The position numbers and the translations under genes are program-made. Under the pieces are notes generated by a model. That model ran no database searches. It was not told where the DNA came from and worked only from the letters and a program-made list of their open reading frames with translations. Shown here piece after piece: positions 1-8,469 of a stretch of DNA of 64,000 nucleotides. The DNA comes from Sphaerotilus natans. GTDB lineage: Bacteria; Pseudomonadota; Gammaproteobacteria; Burkholderiales; Burkholderiaceae_C. The DNA is taken from positions 124,001 through 188,000 of the forward strand of contig NZ_FTMZ01000005.1 in assembly GCF_900156335.1 (NCBI RefSeq), in the 5' to 3' direction. Position 1 is the stretch's first letter; the number at the start of each line of letters is the position of its first letter.

Positions 1-790
1 CGATCGCGCGCACCTCGGCGACCGGATCGACCGCCTCGTCGAAGGGCACTGCATCGACCAGGTGCAGCAGCACGCGGGTGCGCTGCAGGTGGCGCAGGAA
101 CAGGTGGCCCAGGCCCGCGCCCTCGGACGCGCCCTCGATCAGACCCGGCACGTCGGCGACGACGAAGCTCTGGCTCGGGCCGACGCGCACCACGCCCAGG
201 TTCGGGTGCAGCGTGGTGAAGGGATAGTCGGCGATCTTCGGCCGCGCGTTAGAGATCGCGGTGATCAGCGTCGACTTGCCGGCGTTGGGCATGCCCAGCA
301 GGCCGACGTCGGCCAGCACGCGCAGCTCCAGCTTGAGCGCCTTGATCTCGCCGGGCCAGCCGGGGGTCTTCTGGCGCGGCGCGCGGTTGGTGCTGGACTT
401 GAAGTGCAGGTTGCCGAAGCCGCCGTCGCCGCCCTTGGCCAGGATGATCTTCTCGCCGTGCTCGAGCAGCTCGGCGATGATTTCCTCGGTCTCGGCGTCG
501 CGGATGATCGTGCCCACCGGCATGCGCAGCACCACGTCCTCGCCGGCGGCGCCGAACTGGTCGGAGCCGCGGCCCGATTCGCCGTTGCGCGCGTCGTGGC
601 GGCGGGTGTAGCGGAAATCGACCAGCGTGTTCAGGTTGCGGTCGCCCAGCGCGTAGACGTGGCCGCCGCGGCCGCCGTTGCCGCCATCGGGGCCGCCAAA
701 GGGAATGAACTTCTCGCGCCGGAAGCTCGCGCAGCCGGCACCACCGTTTCCGGCGGCCACGTCGATCGTGACCTCATCGACAAATTTCAT
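1..790 (-). CDS. obg: Obg-family GTPase (CgtA), 3' end outside window
   Basis: Essential ribosome-associated GTPase acting in 50S assembly and stress control. Reading leftward from an ATG at 790, the protein begins [17 protein letters not shown], the glycine-rich Obg fold, and continues through many Gly-Gly motifs (residues about 1-158) into the G domain. The P-loop GMPNAGKST and the switch motif DVPGLIEGA are both visible. The frame stays open to the window edge, so roughly the last quarter (rest of the G domain and C-terminal tail) is not visible. It lies downstream of rplU-rpmA, the usual betaproteobacterial order, but a terminator hairpin separates it from rpmA, so it may be partly independently transcribed. 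Identification is very secure. Confidence 0.97.
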   Translation of the reverse strand, partial: MKFVDEVTIDVAAGNGGAGCASFRREKFIPFGGPDGGNGGRGGHVYALGDRNLNTLVDFRYTRRHDARNGESGRGSDQFGAAGEDVVLRMPVGTIIRDAETEEIIAELLEHGEKIILAKGGDGGFGNLHFKSSTNRAPRQKTPGWPGEIKALKLELRVLADVGLLGMPNAGKSTLITAISNARPKIADYPFTTLHPNLGVVRVGPSQSFVVADVPGLIEGASEGAGLGHLFLRHLQRTRVLLHLVDAVPFDEAVDPVAEVRAI

Positions 791-823
791 GCGTGTTCTC
801 CGGACGAGAGATATTTGCAATGC

Positions 824-848
824 AAAAAGCCCCGGCAGGCCGGGGCTT
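824..848 (-). terminator. Intrinsic terminator between rpmA and obg
   Basis: On the minus strand a 10-bp GC-rich stem (AAGCCCCGGC / GCCGGGGCTT, 2-nt loop) is followed directly by T residues. It sits after the rpmA stop and before the obg start. It probably lets only part of the rplU-rpmA transcripts read into obg. Confidence 0.8.
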
Positions 849-886
849 CATGCGCATGAAGCGAAGGGACAGGTGTGTCCGTTCGC

Positions 887-1144
887 TCAGACCGGCGTGA
901 CGACGACGGTCTTGCGGTTCTCGGCGCCCTTGACGGCGAACGAGATCGTGCCATCGACCAGCGCGAACAGCGTGTGGTCACGGCCCATGCCGACGCCCGG
1001 ACCGGCGTGGAAACGAGTGCCGCGCTGACGCACGATGATCGAACCGGCGCTCACGACCTGGCCGCCGTAGGCCTTGACGCCGAGCATCTTCGGCTGGGAA
1101 TCACGGCCGTTCCGCGTGGAACCGCCGCCTTTTTTCTGTGCCAT
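887..1144 (-). CDS. rpmA: 50S ribosomal protein L27
   Basis: Small basic protein of the large ribosomal subunit, near the peptidyl transferase centre. The 85-residue product starts [17 protein letters not shown], the canonical L27 N-terminus (usually MAHKKGGGS), with the conserved core [20 protein letters not shown] following. Length is normal for the family. It lies 36 nt downstream of rplU and is surely cotranscribed with it. A strong hairpin terminator follows before obg. Confidence 0.98.
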   Translation of the reverse strand: MAQKKGGGSTRNGRDSQPKMLGVKAYGGQVVSAGSIIVRQRGTRFHAGPGVGMGRDHTLFALVDGTISFAVKGAENRKTVVVTPV

Positions 1145-1180
1145 GTTTCAGCTCCTTGGAGATCTGAGGAAAGACCGGGA

Positions 1181-1492
1181 TCAGGCCACGACCGCGCTGA
1201 TGAGCAGCTCGGTGTAGTTCTGGCGATGGCCCTGGCGCTTCTGGTAGTGCTTGCGGCGACGCATCTTGAAGATGCGGACCTTGTCGTGACGACCGTGCGA
1301 GACGACGGTGGCCTGCACCGACGCACCGTCCACCAGGGGAGCACCGACCTTCAGCTCAGCGCCGTTGCCGACGGCGAGCACCTGGTCGATCACGATCTCC
1401 TGGCCGACGTCCGCAGTGATCTGTTCTACCTTGATTTTTTCGCCGGCTGCAACCTTGTATTGCTTGCCACCGGTTTTTATGACCGCGTACAT
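1181..1492 (-). CDS. rplU: 50S ribosomal protein L21
   Basis: Large-subunit protein that binds 23S rRNA. The 103-residue product begins [17 protein letters not shown] and contains the basic tail motif [17 protein letters not shown] typical of L21. The open frame extends upstream, but the [12 protein letters not shown] start is invariant in the family, so the ATG at 1492 is taken. First gene of the rplU-rpmA unit, divergent from the polyprenyl synthase gene. Confidence 0.98.
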   Translation of the reverse strand: MYAVIKTGGKQYKVAAGEKIKVEQITADVGQEIVIDQVLAVGNGAELKVGAPLVDGASVQATVVSHGRHDKVRIFKMRRRKHYQKRQGHRQNYTELLISAVVA

Positions 1493-1587
1493 GTCAACCC
1501 TTTCGTGGGGAAAAGAACTTTTTGATCGCGCGTCGTGACCTGTCTGCGTCGTGTGAAGCACCAGACCCGTTCCGCGCGAAGCCGAAG

Positions 1588-1593
1588 ATTGTA
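1588..1593 (-). promoter_or_regulatory. Candidate -10 box for rplU-rpmA
   Basis: On the minus strand the sequence TGCTACAAT forms an extended -10 element (TG-N-TACAAT) about 95 nt upstream of the rplU start. No well-spaced -35 is evident, which is acceptable for an extended -10 promoter. An inverted repeat (GCACGG/CCGTGC) overlaps it. Predicted by eye only. Confidence 0.45.
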
Positions 1594-1701
1594 GCACGGC
1601 TCTTGCCCGTGCTCGGCAACGATGTCGGATCGGACCGACGCGGGCCGGGCGCAGGATTGTCCGGCGATACCGTCGCGGGCCGGCGGGGTCTGCAGGCTTC
1701 C

Positions 1702-1707
1702 TATAAT
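1702..1707 (+). promoter_or_regulatory. Candidate -10 box (TATAAT) for ispB
   Basis: A perfect TATAAT stands 39 nt upstream of the chosen GTG start in otherwise very GC-rich DNA. No convincing -35 lies at 16-18 nt distance, so the assignment is tentative. Confidence 0.45.
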
Positions 1708-1746
1708 CCACGGATTGTGCCCTCCCGACCTGAGAAGTCCTCCCTC

Positions 1747-2739
1747 GTGAGCCTCGCCACCGATTCCTCGAACAACCAGGCCGCCATCACCGAACTGATG
1801 GCCGGCGAGATGGCGCAGGTTGACGCCGTGATCCACCGCCGGCTCGCCTCCGAGGTGGTGCTGATCAACCAGATCTCGCACTACATCGTCAGCGCGGGCG
1901 GCAAGCGGCTGCGCCCGATGCTGGTGCTGCTGTTCTCGCGCGCGCTCGGCTTCGAGCAGCCGGCCCGCTTCGAGCTGGCCGCCACCGTCGAGTTCATCCA
2001 CACCGCCACGCTGCTGCATGACGACGTCGTCGACGAGTCCTCGCTGCGCCGCGGCCGCCAGACCGCCAACGCGCTGTTCGGCAACGCCGCCAGCGTGCTG
2101 GTGGGCGACTTCCTGTATTCGCGCGCCTTCCAGATGATGGTGTCGGTCGACAGCATGCGGGTGCTCGAGGTGCTGGCCGACGCGACCAACGTCATCGCCG
2201 AGGGCGAGGTGCTGCAGCTGCTGAACATGCACGACCCCGACATCTCGGTCGAGGACTACCTGCGTGTCATCCGCTACAAGACCGCGAAGCTCTTCGAGGC
2301 CAGCGCGCGCATCGGCGCGGTGCTGGCCGGCAGCGACAGCGCGCTCGAGGAAGCCTGCGCGTCCTACGGCCAGGCGCTGGGCACCGCCTTCCAGATCGTC
2401 GACGACCTGCTCGACTACGAGGGCACCACCGCCGCGCTGGGCAAGAACGTCGGCGACGACCTGCGTGAAGGCAAGCCCACGCTGCCGCTGCTGGCGGCGA
2501 TGAGCCGAGGCACGCCCGACGAGCGCGAGCTGATCCGCCATGCGATCCAGCACGGCGAGGTCGAGCGCCTGGACGAGATCGTCGCCATCGTGCGCCGCAC
2601 CGGCGCGCTGGACATCACCCGCGAAGCCGCCCGCGCCGAGGCAGAACGCGCTCGCGAACATATTTCTGCGCTGCCCTCTTCCCAATTCAAGGATGCGCTG
2701 CTAAGATTGACAGTCTTGGCGGTTGACAGAACTTCCTGA
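1747..2739 (+). CDS. ispB: Octaprenyl/polyprenyl diphosphate synthase
   Basis: Trans-prenyltransferase that extends farnesyl diphosphate with isopentenyl units to make the ubiquinone side chain. The 330-residue protein carries both aspartate-rich motifs: the first in [15 protein letters not shown] and the second in VDDLLDYEG, plus GGKRLRPML early on. The GTG at 1747 gives an N-terminus ([20 protein letters not shown]) that matches the usual length; an ATG at 1798 is the alternative. An upstream in-frame extension has no support. Divergent from rplU, a conserved arrangement in proteobacteria. Product chain length cannot be read from the sequence; octaprenyl is inferred from the betaproteobacterial context. 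Confidence 0.93.
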   Translation: MSLATDSSNNQAAITELMAGEMAQVDAVIHRRLASEVVLINQISHYIVSAGGKRLRPMLVLLFSRALGFEQPARFELAATVEFIHTATLLHDDVVDESSLRRGRQTANALFGNAASVLVGDFLYSRAFQMMVSVDSMRVLEVLADATNVIAEGEVLQLLNMHDPDISVEDYLRVIRYKTAKLFEASARIGAVLAGSDSALEEACASYGQALGTAFQIVDDLLDYEGTTAALGKNVGDDLREGKPTLPLLAAMSRGTPDERELIRHAIQHGEVERLDEIVAIVRRTGALDITREAARAEAERAREHISALPSSQFKDALLRLTVLAVDRTS

Positions 2740-2771
2740 GCAATCAGACAAGTTCTCGACTGAAGAGCACA

Positions 2772-2848
2772 CGGGGTGTAGCTTAGCCTGGTAGAGCGCT
2801 ACGTTCGGGACGTAGAGGCCGGAGGTTCGAATCCTCTCACCCCGACCA
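2772..2848 (+). tRNA. tRNA-Pro (anticodon CGG), copy 1
   Basis: A 77-nt cloverleaf with encoded CCA end. Acceptor CGGGGTG pairs with CACCCCG, the anticodon stem CTACG/CGTAG holds loop TTCGGGA giving anticodon CGG (codon CCG), and the T arm contains GGTTCGAATCC. It lies 32 nt after the ispB stop. Confidence 0.96.
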
Positions 2849-2886
2849 GCTTCTTCAGATTCGCATGTCAGCCAGACGCCAGATTT

Positions 2887-2963
2887 CGGGGTGTAGCTTA
2901 GCCTGGTAGAGCGCTACGTTCGGGACGTAGAGGCCGGAGGTTCGAATCCTCTCACCCCGACCA
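2887..2963 (+). tRNA. tRNA-Pro (anticodon CGG), copy 2
   Basis: Exact 77-nt duplicate of the preceding tRNA, including CCA, 38 nt downstream of it. The spacers before and after the two copies are unrelated, so the identity is confined to the mature gene. Confidence 0.96.
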
Positions 2964-2992
2964 GATTTTCCCTTGCACCGCAAGGACGCACG

Positions 2993-3015
2993 GAAGCCCC
3001 ACTTGCTGGGGCTTC
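2993..3015 (+). terminator. Hairpin after the tRNA pair
   Basis: GAAGCCCC and GGGGCTTC form an 8-bp stem with a 7-nt loop 29 nt after the second tRNA, followed by a T-containing stretch (GTCGTTTCT) rather than a pure T run. It probably terminates the tRNA transcript and may also serve the convergent LysR gene. Confidence 0.6.
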
Positions 3016-3030
3016 GTCGTTTCTGGCGGG

Positions 3031-3981
3031 TCAATCCATGCCAGCCCGACACGCAGGCTGCGGCTTCGACGGCCCCACGGCCTCCGCCAGGTAATCCACG
3101 AACGCCCGCACCCTCGCCGACAGATGCCGGTTCTGCGGATAGAGCACATGGAAGGGCCGGGACCGGCCGCCGTGGCCGGCCATCACCTCAACCAGCTGGC
3201 CGGCCTGCACCGCCGCGTGCGCGACGAAGTGGTAGATCTGAAACAGTCCGCCGCCAGCCACAGCCCAGCCCACGCCGGCCAGCACGTCCTCATGCACGCG
3301 CTGGCGGCTCCTGAAGCCGAAGTCGAGGTCCTCGCCCTCAGGCGTGCGCAGGATCCACGGCATCGGCCGGCCCGTGCTGGGCAGCACGAACTGGATCAGG
3401 TCGTGCTGGCGCAACTCGTCCAAGGTCCCGGGCTCGCCGCGGCGGCGCAGATAGGCCGGTGCGCCGAAGATACCCACCGTGGCCTCCTCCAGCTTGCGCG
3501 AGACCAGGCGCGAATCGCGCGGCTCGCCCAGGCGGATTGCCAGGTCGTAGCCGTCCTCGACGAAATCGACGTTGCGGTTGGAGACGTTGAGCTCGACCTC
3601 CACGCCGGGAAAGGCGGCCATGAAGCCGGGCAGCAGCGGCACCACGCGGTGGTGGCCGTAGACCGTGCCCACGCTCACGCGCACCAGACCCTTGGGCTCG
3701 GCCTGCTGGCCGGTCAGCGCGCGCTCGGCCTCGGCGATCTGCTCCAGCGCCTGCTGGCACTGCGCGTGGTAGAGCTCGCCGCCCGCGGTGAGCTTCACGC
3801 TGCGCGTGGTGCGGTTGAACAGGCGCACGCCCAGCCGCGCCTCCAGCCGGCCGATCGAGCGGCTCACCGAGGCCGGCGTCAGGCCGAGCGCCTCGGCTGC
3901 GCCGGTGAAGCTGCCGAGTTCGGCTGCCTTGCAGAAGAGCTCGATGCTGCCGAGCTGGACGGGGTCGAAGGTGCGCGCCAT
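3031..3981 (-). CDS. LysR-family transcriptional regulator
   Basis: DNA-binding regulator of about 316 residues. The N-terminal winged HTH reads ELFCKAAELGSFTGAAEALG then TPASVSRSIGRLEARLG and RLFNRTTRSVKLT, the standard LysR pattern; the rest is the periplasmic-binding-like effector domain. The ATG at 3981 is chosen because it gives a normal LysR N-terminus and leaves a perfect palindrome (3984-4002) in the leader; upstream in-frame ATGs would place that palindrome inside the gene. It is divergent from the DJ-1/PfpI gene at 4097, which it probably controls. Effector unknown. Confidence 0.88.
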   Translation of the reverse strand: MARTFDPVQLGSIELFCKAAELGSFTGAAEALGLTPASVSRSIGRLEARLGVRLFNRTTRSVKLTAGGELYHAQCQQALEQIAEAERALTGQQAEPKGLVRVSVGTVYGHHRVVPLLPGFMAAFPGVEVELNVSNRNVDFVEDGYDLAIRLGEPRDSRLVSRKLEEATVGIFGAPAYLRRRGEPGTLDELRQHDLIQFVLPSTGRPMPWILRTPEGEDLDFGFRSRQRVHEDVLAGVGWAVAGGGLFQIYHFVAHAAVQAGQLVEVMAGHGGRSRPFHVLYPQNRHLSARVRAFVDYLAEAVGPSKPQPACRAGMD

Positions 3982-3983
3982 CT

Positions 3984-4002
3984 GTTCATCCAAGTAATGA
4001 AC
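3984..4002. promoter_or_regulatory. Palindromic candidate operator of the LysR/PfpI divergon
   Basis: GTTCAT-N7-ATGAAC is a perfect 6-bp inverted repeat lying immediately upstream of the LysR start codon in the divergent intergenic region. The position suits autorepression by the LysR protein. Confidence 0.5.
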
Positions 4003-4096
4003 ATAGTTCCATGACTCCAGTTTATGGCTTGCCATCGAATCAATAGAGTCCTCTTCATCGCGCCACGTCGGCGCGGCCCTTCCGAGAGGACTTCCC

Positions 4097-4789
4097 ATGA
4101 CCGCCCGCATCCTGATGATCGTCACCTCCAACGCCCGCATGGGCGACACCGGCCAGCCCACCGGCCTGTGGGCCGAGGAGCTGGCGGTGCCGTACTACGC
4201 GCTGGCCGACGCCGGCGTCGAGGTGACGCTGGCGTCGCCGGCCGGCGGCCCGGCCCCCATCGATCCCGGCAGCGTCAAGCCGGTCGGCCAGAACGACCCT
4301 GTGGTCGAGCGCTTCCTGGCCGATGCCGCGCTGCAGGCGCGGATCGCCAAGACGCCCAAGGCGTCGGACTTCGACGGCGCCGAGTTCGATGCGGTGTTCT
4401 TCCCCGGCGGCCACGGCACGATGTGGGACCTGCCGGTCGATGCGGGCGTGACCCGTGCTGTCGAGCGCGCCTTCGCGGCCAGGAAGCTGATCGCCTCGGT
4501 GTGCCACGGGGCGGCCGGCCTCGTCACGGCCAAGCGTCCCGATGGGCAATCCATCGTGAAGGATCTGCGCGTCAACTCGTTCACCGACGCCGAGGAGGTG
4601 GCGGTGGGCCTGGAGAAGATGGTGCCCTTCATGCTGGAAACGCGGCTGCGCGCACTGGGCGGGCACTTCGTGGGCGCGGCGAACTGGCAGCCCTTCGCCC
4701 TCCGTGACGGCCAGCTGATCACGGGACAGAACCCGCAGTCCTCGCATCTCGTGGCGCAGGAACTGCTGGCGGCCCTGAACGTGCGCTGA
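4097..4789 (+). CDS. DJ-1/PfpI-family protein (class I glutamine amidotransferase-like, HchA-type)
   Basis: Cytosolic 230-residue protein of the DJ-1/PfpI superfamily, members of which act as glyoxalase III, deglycase or chaperone. The nucleophile elbow is ASVCHGAAGL, with the conserved Cys-His pair; the N-terminus RILMIVTSNARMGDTGQPTG and the motif FFPGGHGTMWDL resemble the glyoxalase III/Hsp31-like branch. A purine-rich GAGAGGA precedes the ATG. It faces the LysR regulator across 115 nt and is followed by a VOC-fold protein, so a role in reactive-aldehyde detoxification is plausible but inferred. Confidence 0.85.
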   Translation: MTARILMIVTSNARMGDTGQPTGLWAEELAVPYYALADAGVEVTLASPAGGPAPIDPGSVKPVGQNDPVVERFLADAALQARIAKTPKASDFDGAEFDAVFFPGGHGTMWDLPVDAGVTRAVERAFAARKLIASVCHGAAGLVTAKRPDGQSIVKDLRVNSFTDAEEVAVGLEKMVPFMLETRLRALGGHFVGAANWQPFALRDGQLITGQNPQSSHLVAQELLAALNVR

Positions 4790-4838
4790 GCCCGGGTTCC
4801 CGGCACACTCCCGCCTTCTGATGCTTCCCGCCTCCACC

Positions 4839-5243
4839 ATGCTCGACCTGCGCCGCATCCACCACGTCGCCATCATCTGCTCGGACTACGAGCGATCGAA
4901 GGCGTTCTATGTGAACCTGCTCGGCCTGCGCGTCGTGGCAGAGCACTACCGCGCGCAGCGTCAGTCGCACAAGCTCGATCTGGCGCTGCCGGACGGCGGG
5001 CAGCTCGAGCTGTTCTCGTTCCCGTCGCCGCCGCCGCGCCCCTCGCGCCCGGAGGCGCAGGGCCTGCGGCACCTGGCGTTTGCCGTCGACGACGTGGCGC
5101 AGGCCAAGGCCTGGCTGGAGTCGCAAGGGGTCGCGGTCGAGCCGGTGCGCGTCGATGAGCACACCGGCCAGCGCTTCACCTTCTTCGCCGATCCGGACGG
5201 GCTGCCGCTCGAGCTCTACGAGTCGCCCCCTGCCAGGGCCTGA
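4839..5243 (+). CDS. VOC-family metalloprotein (YaeR/glyoxalase-like)
   Basis: A small single-domain VOC protein of 134 residues, very similar in layout to E. coli YaeR. It shows IHHVAIICSDYERSKAFYV at the start, the middle RPSRPEAQGLRHLAFAVDD, and FTFFADPDGLPLELYE at the end, with metal ligands expected at the first His, the middle His and the final Glu. The ATG at 4839 matches the YaeR N-terminus better than the ATG 18 nt upstream. Glyoxalase-like activity is a family guess; the substrate is not known. Confidence 0.85.
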   Translation: MLDLRRIHHVAIICSDYERSKAFYVNLLGLRVVAEHYRAQRQSHKLDLALPDGGQLELFSFPSPPPRPSRPEAQGLRHLAFAVDDVAQAKAWLESQGVAVEPVRVDEHTGQRFTFFADPDGLPLELYESPPARA

Positions 5244-5311
5244 GGCCTGCGCAGGCCGACAGGCAGAATCACGCCCCGCCCGCGTCTCCCGCCGGCGCCA
5301 CCGGATTCCTC

Positions 5312-6334
5312 ATGACCCAAGCCCCCTACACGACCCTGCCCCTGTGGCCCCACGCCTATCCGGCCAGCGGCGCCAGCGCCACGCTGAAAAGCCGCAACGA
5401 GGACTTCATCGTCACCGAGCTGCCGCTGCAGCTGCCCTCCGGCGCGGGCGAGCACCTCTGGCTGGATGTGGAGAAGAACGGCGCCAACACCGCCTTCGTC
5501 GCGCAGCAGCTGGCCGCGGCAGCCGGCGTGACCGAACGCGACGTGGGCTACGCCGGCCTGAAGGACCGCCACGCCCTCACCCGCCAGTGGTTCAGCATCT
5601 ACCTGCCGACCGGCAAGGCCGGCGAGACGCCCGAGCTGACGACGCTCGAGCACCCCGAATTCAAGGTGCTGGGCCAGAGCCGCCATGTGAAGAAGCTGCG
5701 CCCCGGCGACCTGCTGGGCAACCGCTTCCGCATCGTGCTGCGCGACGTGGCGGGCGAGCGCGACGCCATCGAGGCCAACCTGAAGGCGGTGGCCGCGCAG
5801 GGCGTGCCCAACTACTTCGGCGCGCAGCGCTTCGGCTTCGACGGCGGCAACGTCGAGCAGGGCCGGGCGATGCTGGCGCGCGAGATCCGCGTGCGCAACC
5901 CGAAGAAGAAGGGCCTCTACCTGTCGGCGGTGCGCTCCTTCGTCTTCAACGAGGTGCTGGCGCAGCGCATCGCGCAGGGCCTGTGGGGTCGGACGCTGCC
6001 CGGCGACGTGATGGACGAAGCCGGCCGCCCCACCGGACCGCTGTGGGGCCGCGGCCGCGTGAGCACCACGGACGAGGCGCAGGCGCTGGAGAACGGCGTG
6101 GCCGAGCGTCACGCCACGCTGTGCAGCGGCATGGAATTCGCCGGGCTGGACCAGGAGCGCCGCGCCCTGGTGGCGCTGCCGACCGACATGGCCTGGGAAT
6201 GGCCGCAGGCCGACCAGCTGGTGCTGACCTTCTCGCTGCCGGCCGGCAACTACGCCACCTCGGTGCTCGACGAGATCCTGCGCACCACCGAGCCGGAGCG
6301 GCATGCCGAGGACGAGACTTCAGCCAGCGCGTGA
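5312..6334 (+). CDS. truD: tRNA pseudouridine(13) synthase TruD
   Basis: Converts U13 of tRNA-Glu to pseudouridine. The 340-residue protein contains the catalytic motif GYAGLKDRHALTRQWFS with the active Asp, the early KSRNEDFIVTELP motif, NYFGAQRFGFDGGN and the C-terminal LPAGNYATSVLDEILR. Length and order fit the family. It is the last typical housekeeping gene before the less GC-rich accessory segment that begins at about 6400. Confidence 0.95.
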   Translation: MTQAPYTTLPLWPHAYPASGASATLKSRNEDFIVTELPLQLPSGAGEHLWLDVEKNGANTAFVAQQLAAAAGVTERDVGYAGLKDRHALTRQWFSIYLPTGKAGETPELTTLEHPEFKVLGQSRHVKKLRPGDLLGNRFRIVLRDVAGERDAIEANLKAVAAQGVPNYFGAQRFGFDGGNVEQGRAMLAREIRVRNPKKKGLYLSAVRSFVFNEVLAQRIAQGLWGRTLPGDVMDEAGRPTGPLWGRGRVSTTDEAQALENGVAERHATLCSGMEFAGLDQERRALVALPTDMAWEWPQADQLVLTFSLPAGNYATSVLDEILRTTEPERHAEDETSASA

Positions 6335-6418
6335 AAAAGAGGGTTCTGCGCAGACCGCCTCGCATTGCCAAGGTGAAGCCCGTTGTTCGGCTCAGCGTCG
6401 GGCCTCAATGAATAGCGG

Positions 6419-7249
6419 TCAGCTGGCGACATGTTTGGCAATGGCGCTCCACATGTGAAGCGGGTTGGAGTACATCGGAAAGTGACCACAAGACGGCACC
6501 TCCTCGACCCGGACCCGAGCCTCACGTAGGCGAGGCAGATAGCTCAACGTTGCGTTCTGTTCGCCATGCATGAACATCCTCGGCATAGGAAGGCTCAGGA
6601 ACTTGTCCATCAGATCGCCGTGATCCGACAGCTCAACCATCGAGCGAAAAATCCCGGCTACTGCGCCCGTACGTACCTTGTGGCGCAGGCTGGCGGCGTA
6701 CAAGGCACTTGCATACGCCGGAGAGCCGTGGGTGCGCAGGATGAATTCGTCAAAGAAGTGCTGCGGATCATCGGCAGGGTAGTCAATGATCTGCCGGCTC
6801 AGAAAGCAGTCTTCGGGTGCGACGTTGCCTTCGATGTCGACGAAGCTCAGCACCCGTTCAGGCATGGCGTGGGCCAGCAACAAGGCCGTCAGGCCTCCCA
6901 TGGAATGGCCGACCAGGTGGAACTCGGTCACTCCGAAATGAGCCAACAGGGCTCGCGCCGTGTCGACGAGAAACGGGATGGAGACCCGTCCCAGGTCACC
7001 ACAATGGGTCTCTCCGCAGCCAGGCGCATCCCAGGCCAGAAAAGCACGTCCGCTGAACTCGGCGTGACGGACGATGTCCGCGTAGTCTTCCTTGGTTGAG
7101 CCAAACCCGTGCAGGAAGACCACGGGCGACAAGGGCCCAGTGCGATGGATGGTGGCCACATCCAGCGCCACGCCCTGGACGACCAGGGGGACGCGGGCGT
7201 GGTCGAACCCGGCCGTGCCTGGCGAGACTTGGGCGATGGTCGTGCTCAT
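6419..7249 (-). CDS. Alpha/beta hydrolase
   Basis: A 276-residue soluble hydrolase and last gene of the RraA operon. It has the oxyanion-side motif FLHGFGSTKEDY, the nucleophile elbow VGHSMGG and the C-terminal catalytic His in SCGHFPMYSNP, with a lid insertion between. The ATG at 7249 overlaps the aminotransferase stop by 4 nt and is preferred; an ATG at 7267 is possible. Substrate unknown. The context suggests hydrolysis of an ester, amide or C-C bond in the pathway fed by the aminotransferase and aldolase-like proteins. Confidence 0.82.
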   Translation of the reverse strand: MSTTIAQVSPGTAGFDHARVPLVVQGVALDVATIHRTGPLSPVVFLHGFGSTKEDYADIVRHAEFSGRAFLAWDAPGCGETHCGDLGRVSIPFLVDTARALLAHFGVTEFHLVGHSMGGLTALLLAHAMPERVLSFVDIEGNVAPEDCFLSRQIIDYPADDPQHFFDEFILRTHGSPAYASALYAASLRHKVRTGAVAGIFRSMVELSDHGDLMDKFLSLPMPRMFMHGEQNATLSYLPRLREARVRVEEVPSCGHFPMYSNPLHMWSAIAKHVAS

Positions 7250-8469
7250 GTTGTCGTGGACTCGCAAAAGTGTCGTATCGCGTTGCAGGCCTGGGCCAGG
7301 GACGCATCGTCCAAGGCATAGGCAATGCGGAGATATGGGCCCAGACCAAAGGCGCTGCCTTGCATCACGGCCACCTGGGCTTCATCGAGCAGCGCCAATG
7401 CCACATCCTCGTCCGTGGCCAGCAGCCGGCCGCCCGCGCTGGTTCGGCCGATCAGACCTTCGCAGGAGGCGAAGGCATAGAACGCCCCGGCCGCGCGGGC
7501 ACAACGCAAGCCGAAGGCACGGTTCAAGCCCTGCACCACCGCATCGCGCCGCCGCTCGAAGACCTCGCGGGTGTTTCGAACGAAATCCTGCGGTCCCGCG
7601 AGGGCAGCCAGGGCCGCATGCTGCGAAATGCTGCAAGCGCCTGAGGTCTGCTGACCCTGCAGTTTCTCCATGGCCTCCAGCAACCACTGCGGTCCGGTGG
7701 CGAAGCCGATGCGCCACCCCGTCATCGCGTACGCCTTCGAGACGCCATTCATCGTCAGGGTGCGCCCCGCCAAGCGCGGCTCCACCTGAGCCATCGTGGC
7801 GAAGGTCGCGCCGGTGAACACCAGGTGCTCGTAAATGTCATCCGACAGCACCAAGACCTCTGGATGCGCCAGGAGCACCTCGGCCAGCGCCAGCAACTCC
7901 GCTGCCGAATACACCGCGCCAGTCGGGTTCGACGGCGAGTTGAGGATCAACCACCGCGTGCGAGGAGTGATCGCCGCCGACAGCGCCTCGGGCGTGAGCT
8001 TGAAGCCAGTCGCCTCCGGGCAAGGCACGGTCACCGCCCGAGCCCCGCAGAGCTGGACCATCTCGGGGTAGCTGACCCAATAGGGCGCGGGGATGATCAC
8101 TTCATCCCCGGCATTCAGTGTGGCCGCCAAGGCGTTGTAGATGACCTGCTTGCCACCGCTGCAGACGATGGTCGCCTGCCAGCGGGTCGGCATGCCGTTT
8201 TCCTCCTGGAACTTGCGTGCAACCGCCTCGCGCAGCGGACGCATGCCTGCCACCTGCGTGTACCGGGTATGACCCGCACGGATGGCCGCAATGGCCGCCT
8301 CCTGGACATGCACCGGGGTGTCGAAGTCAGGCTCGCCGGCGCTCAGCGAGATGATTCTGGCGCCCGCTGCCTTTCGCTCGGCCACGCGGTCGATCATGCG
8401 GTAGGTGGCTGAAGGCTGGGCGGCGGCCAGGTGCTGATTCAGCGGGAGGAGAGGCGAAACGGCGCTCAT
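7246..8469 (-). CDS. Class I/II pyridoxal-phosphate aminotransferase (AspC-like)
   Basis: A 407-residue PLP enzyme that moves an amino group between an amino acid and a 2-oxo acid. Visible are SLSAGEPDFDTP, the NSPSNPTGAVYS loop, the lysine motif MNGVSKAYAMTGWRIGFATG carrying the Schiff-base Lys, and YLRIAYALD near the end with the carboxylate-binding Arg. It starts with an ATG overlapping the preceding RraA-like gene by 4 nt and overlaps the hydrolase by 4 nt. Family members accept aspartate, aromatic or other dicarboxylic substrates. The neighbours suggest a gamma-substituted glutamate or similar, which is inference. Confidence 0.9.
   Translation of the reverse strand: MSAVSPLLPLNQHLAAAQPSATYRMIDRVAERKAAGARIISLSAGEPDFDTPVHVQEAAIAAIRAGHTRYTQVAGMRPLREAVARKFQEENGMPTRWQATIVCSGGKQVIYNALAATLNAGDEVIIPAPYWVSYPEMVQLCGARAVTVPCPEATGFKLTPEALSAAITPRTRWLILNSPSNPTGAVYSAAELLALAEVLLAHPEVLVLSDDIYEHLVFTGATFATMAQVEPRLAGRTLTMNGVSKAYAMTGWRIGFATGPQWLLEAMEKLQGQQTSGACSISQHAALAALAGPQDFVRNTREVFERRRDAVVQGLNRAFGLRCARAAGAFYAFASCEGLIGRTSAGGRLLATDEDVALALLDEAQVAVMQGSAFGLGPYLRIAYALDDASLAQACNAIRHFCESTTT

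Noticed and set aside
2772-3015. tRNA-Pro pair as attachment site of an integrated element
   Set aside because: Neither copy is truncated, both are full 77-nt genes, and no integrase or foreign gene lies between or beside them.
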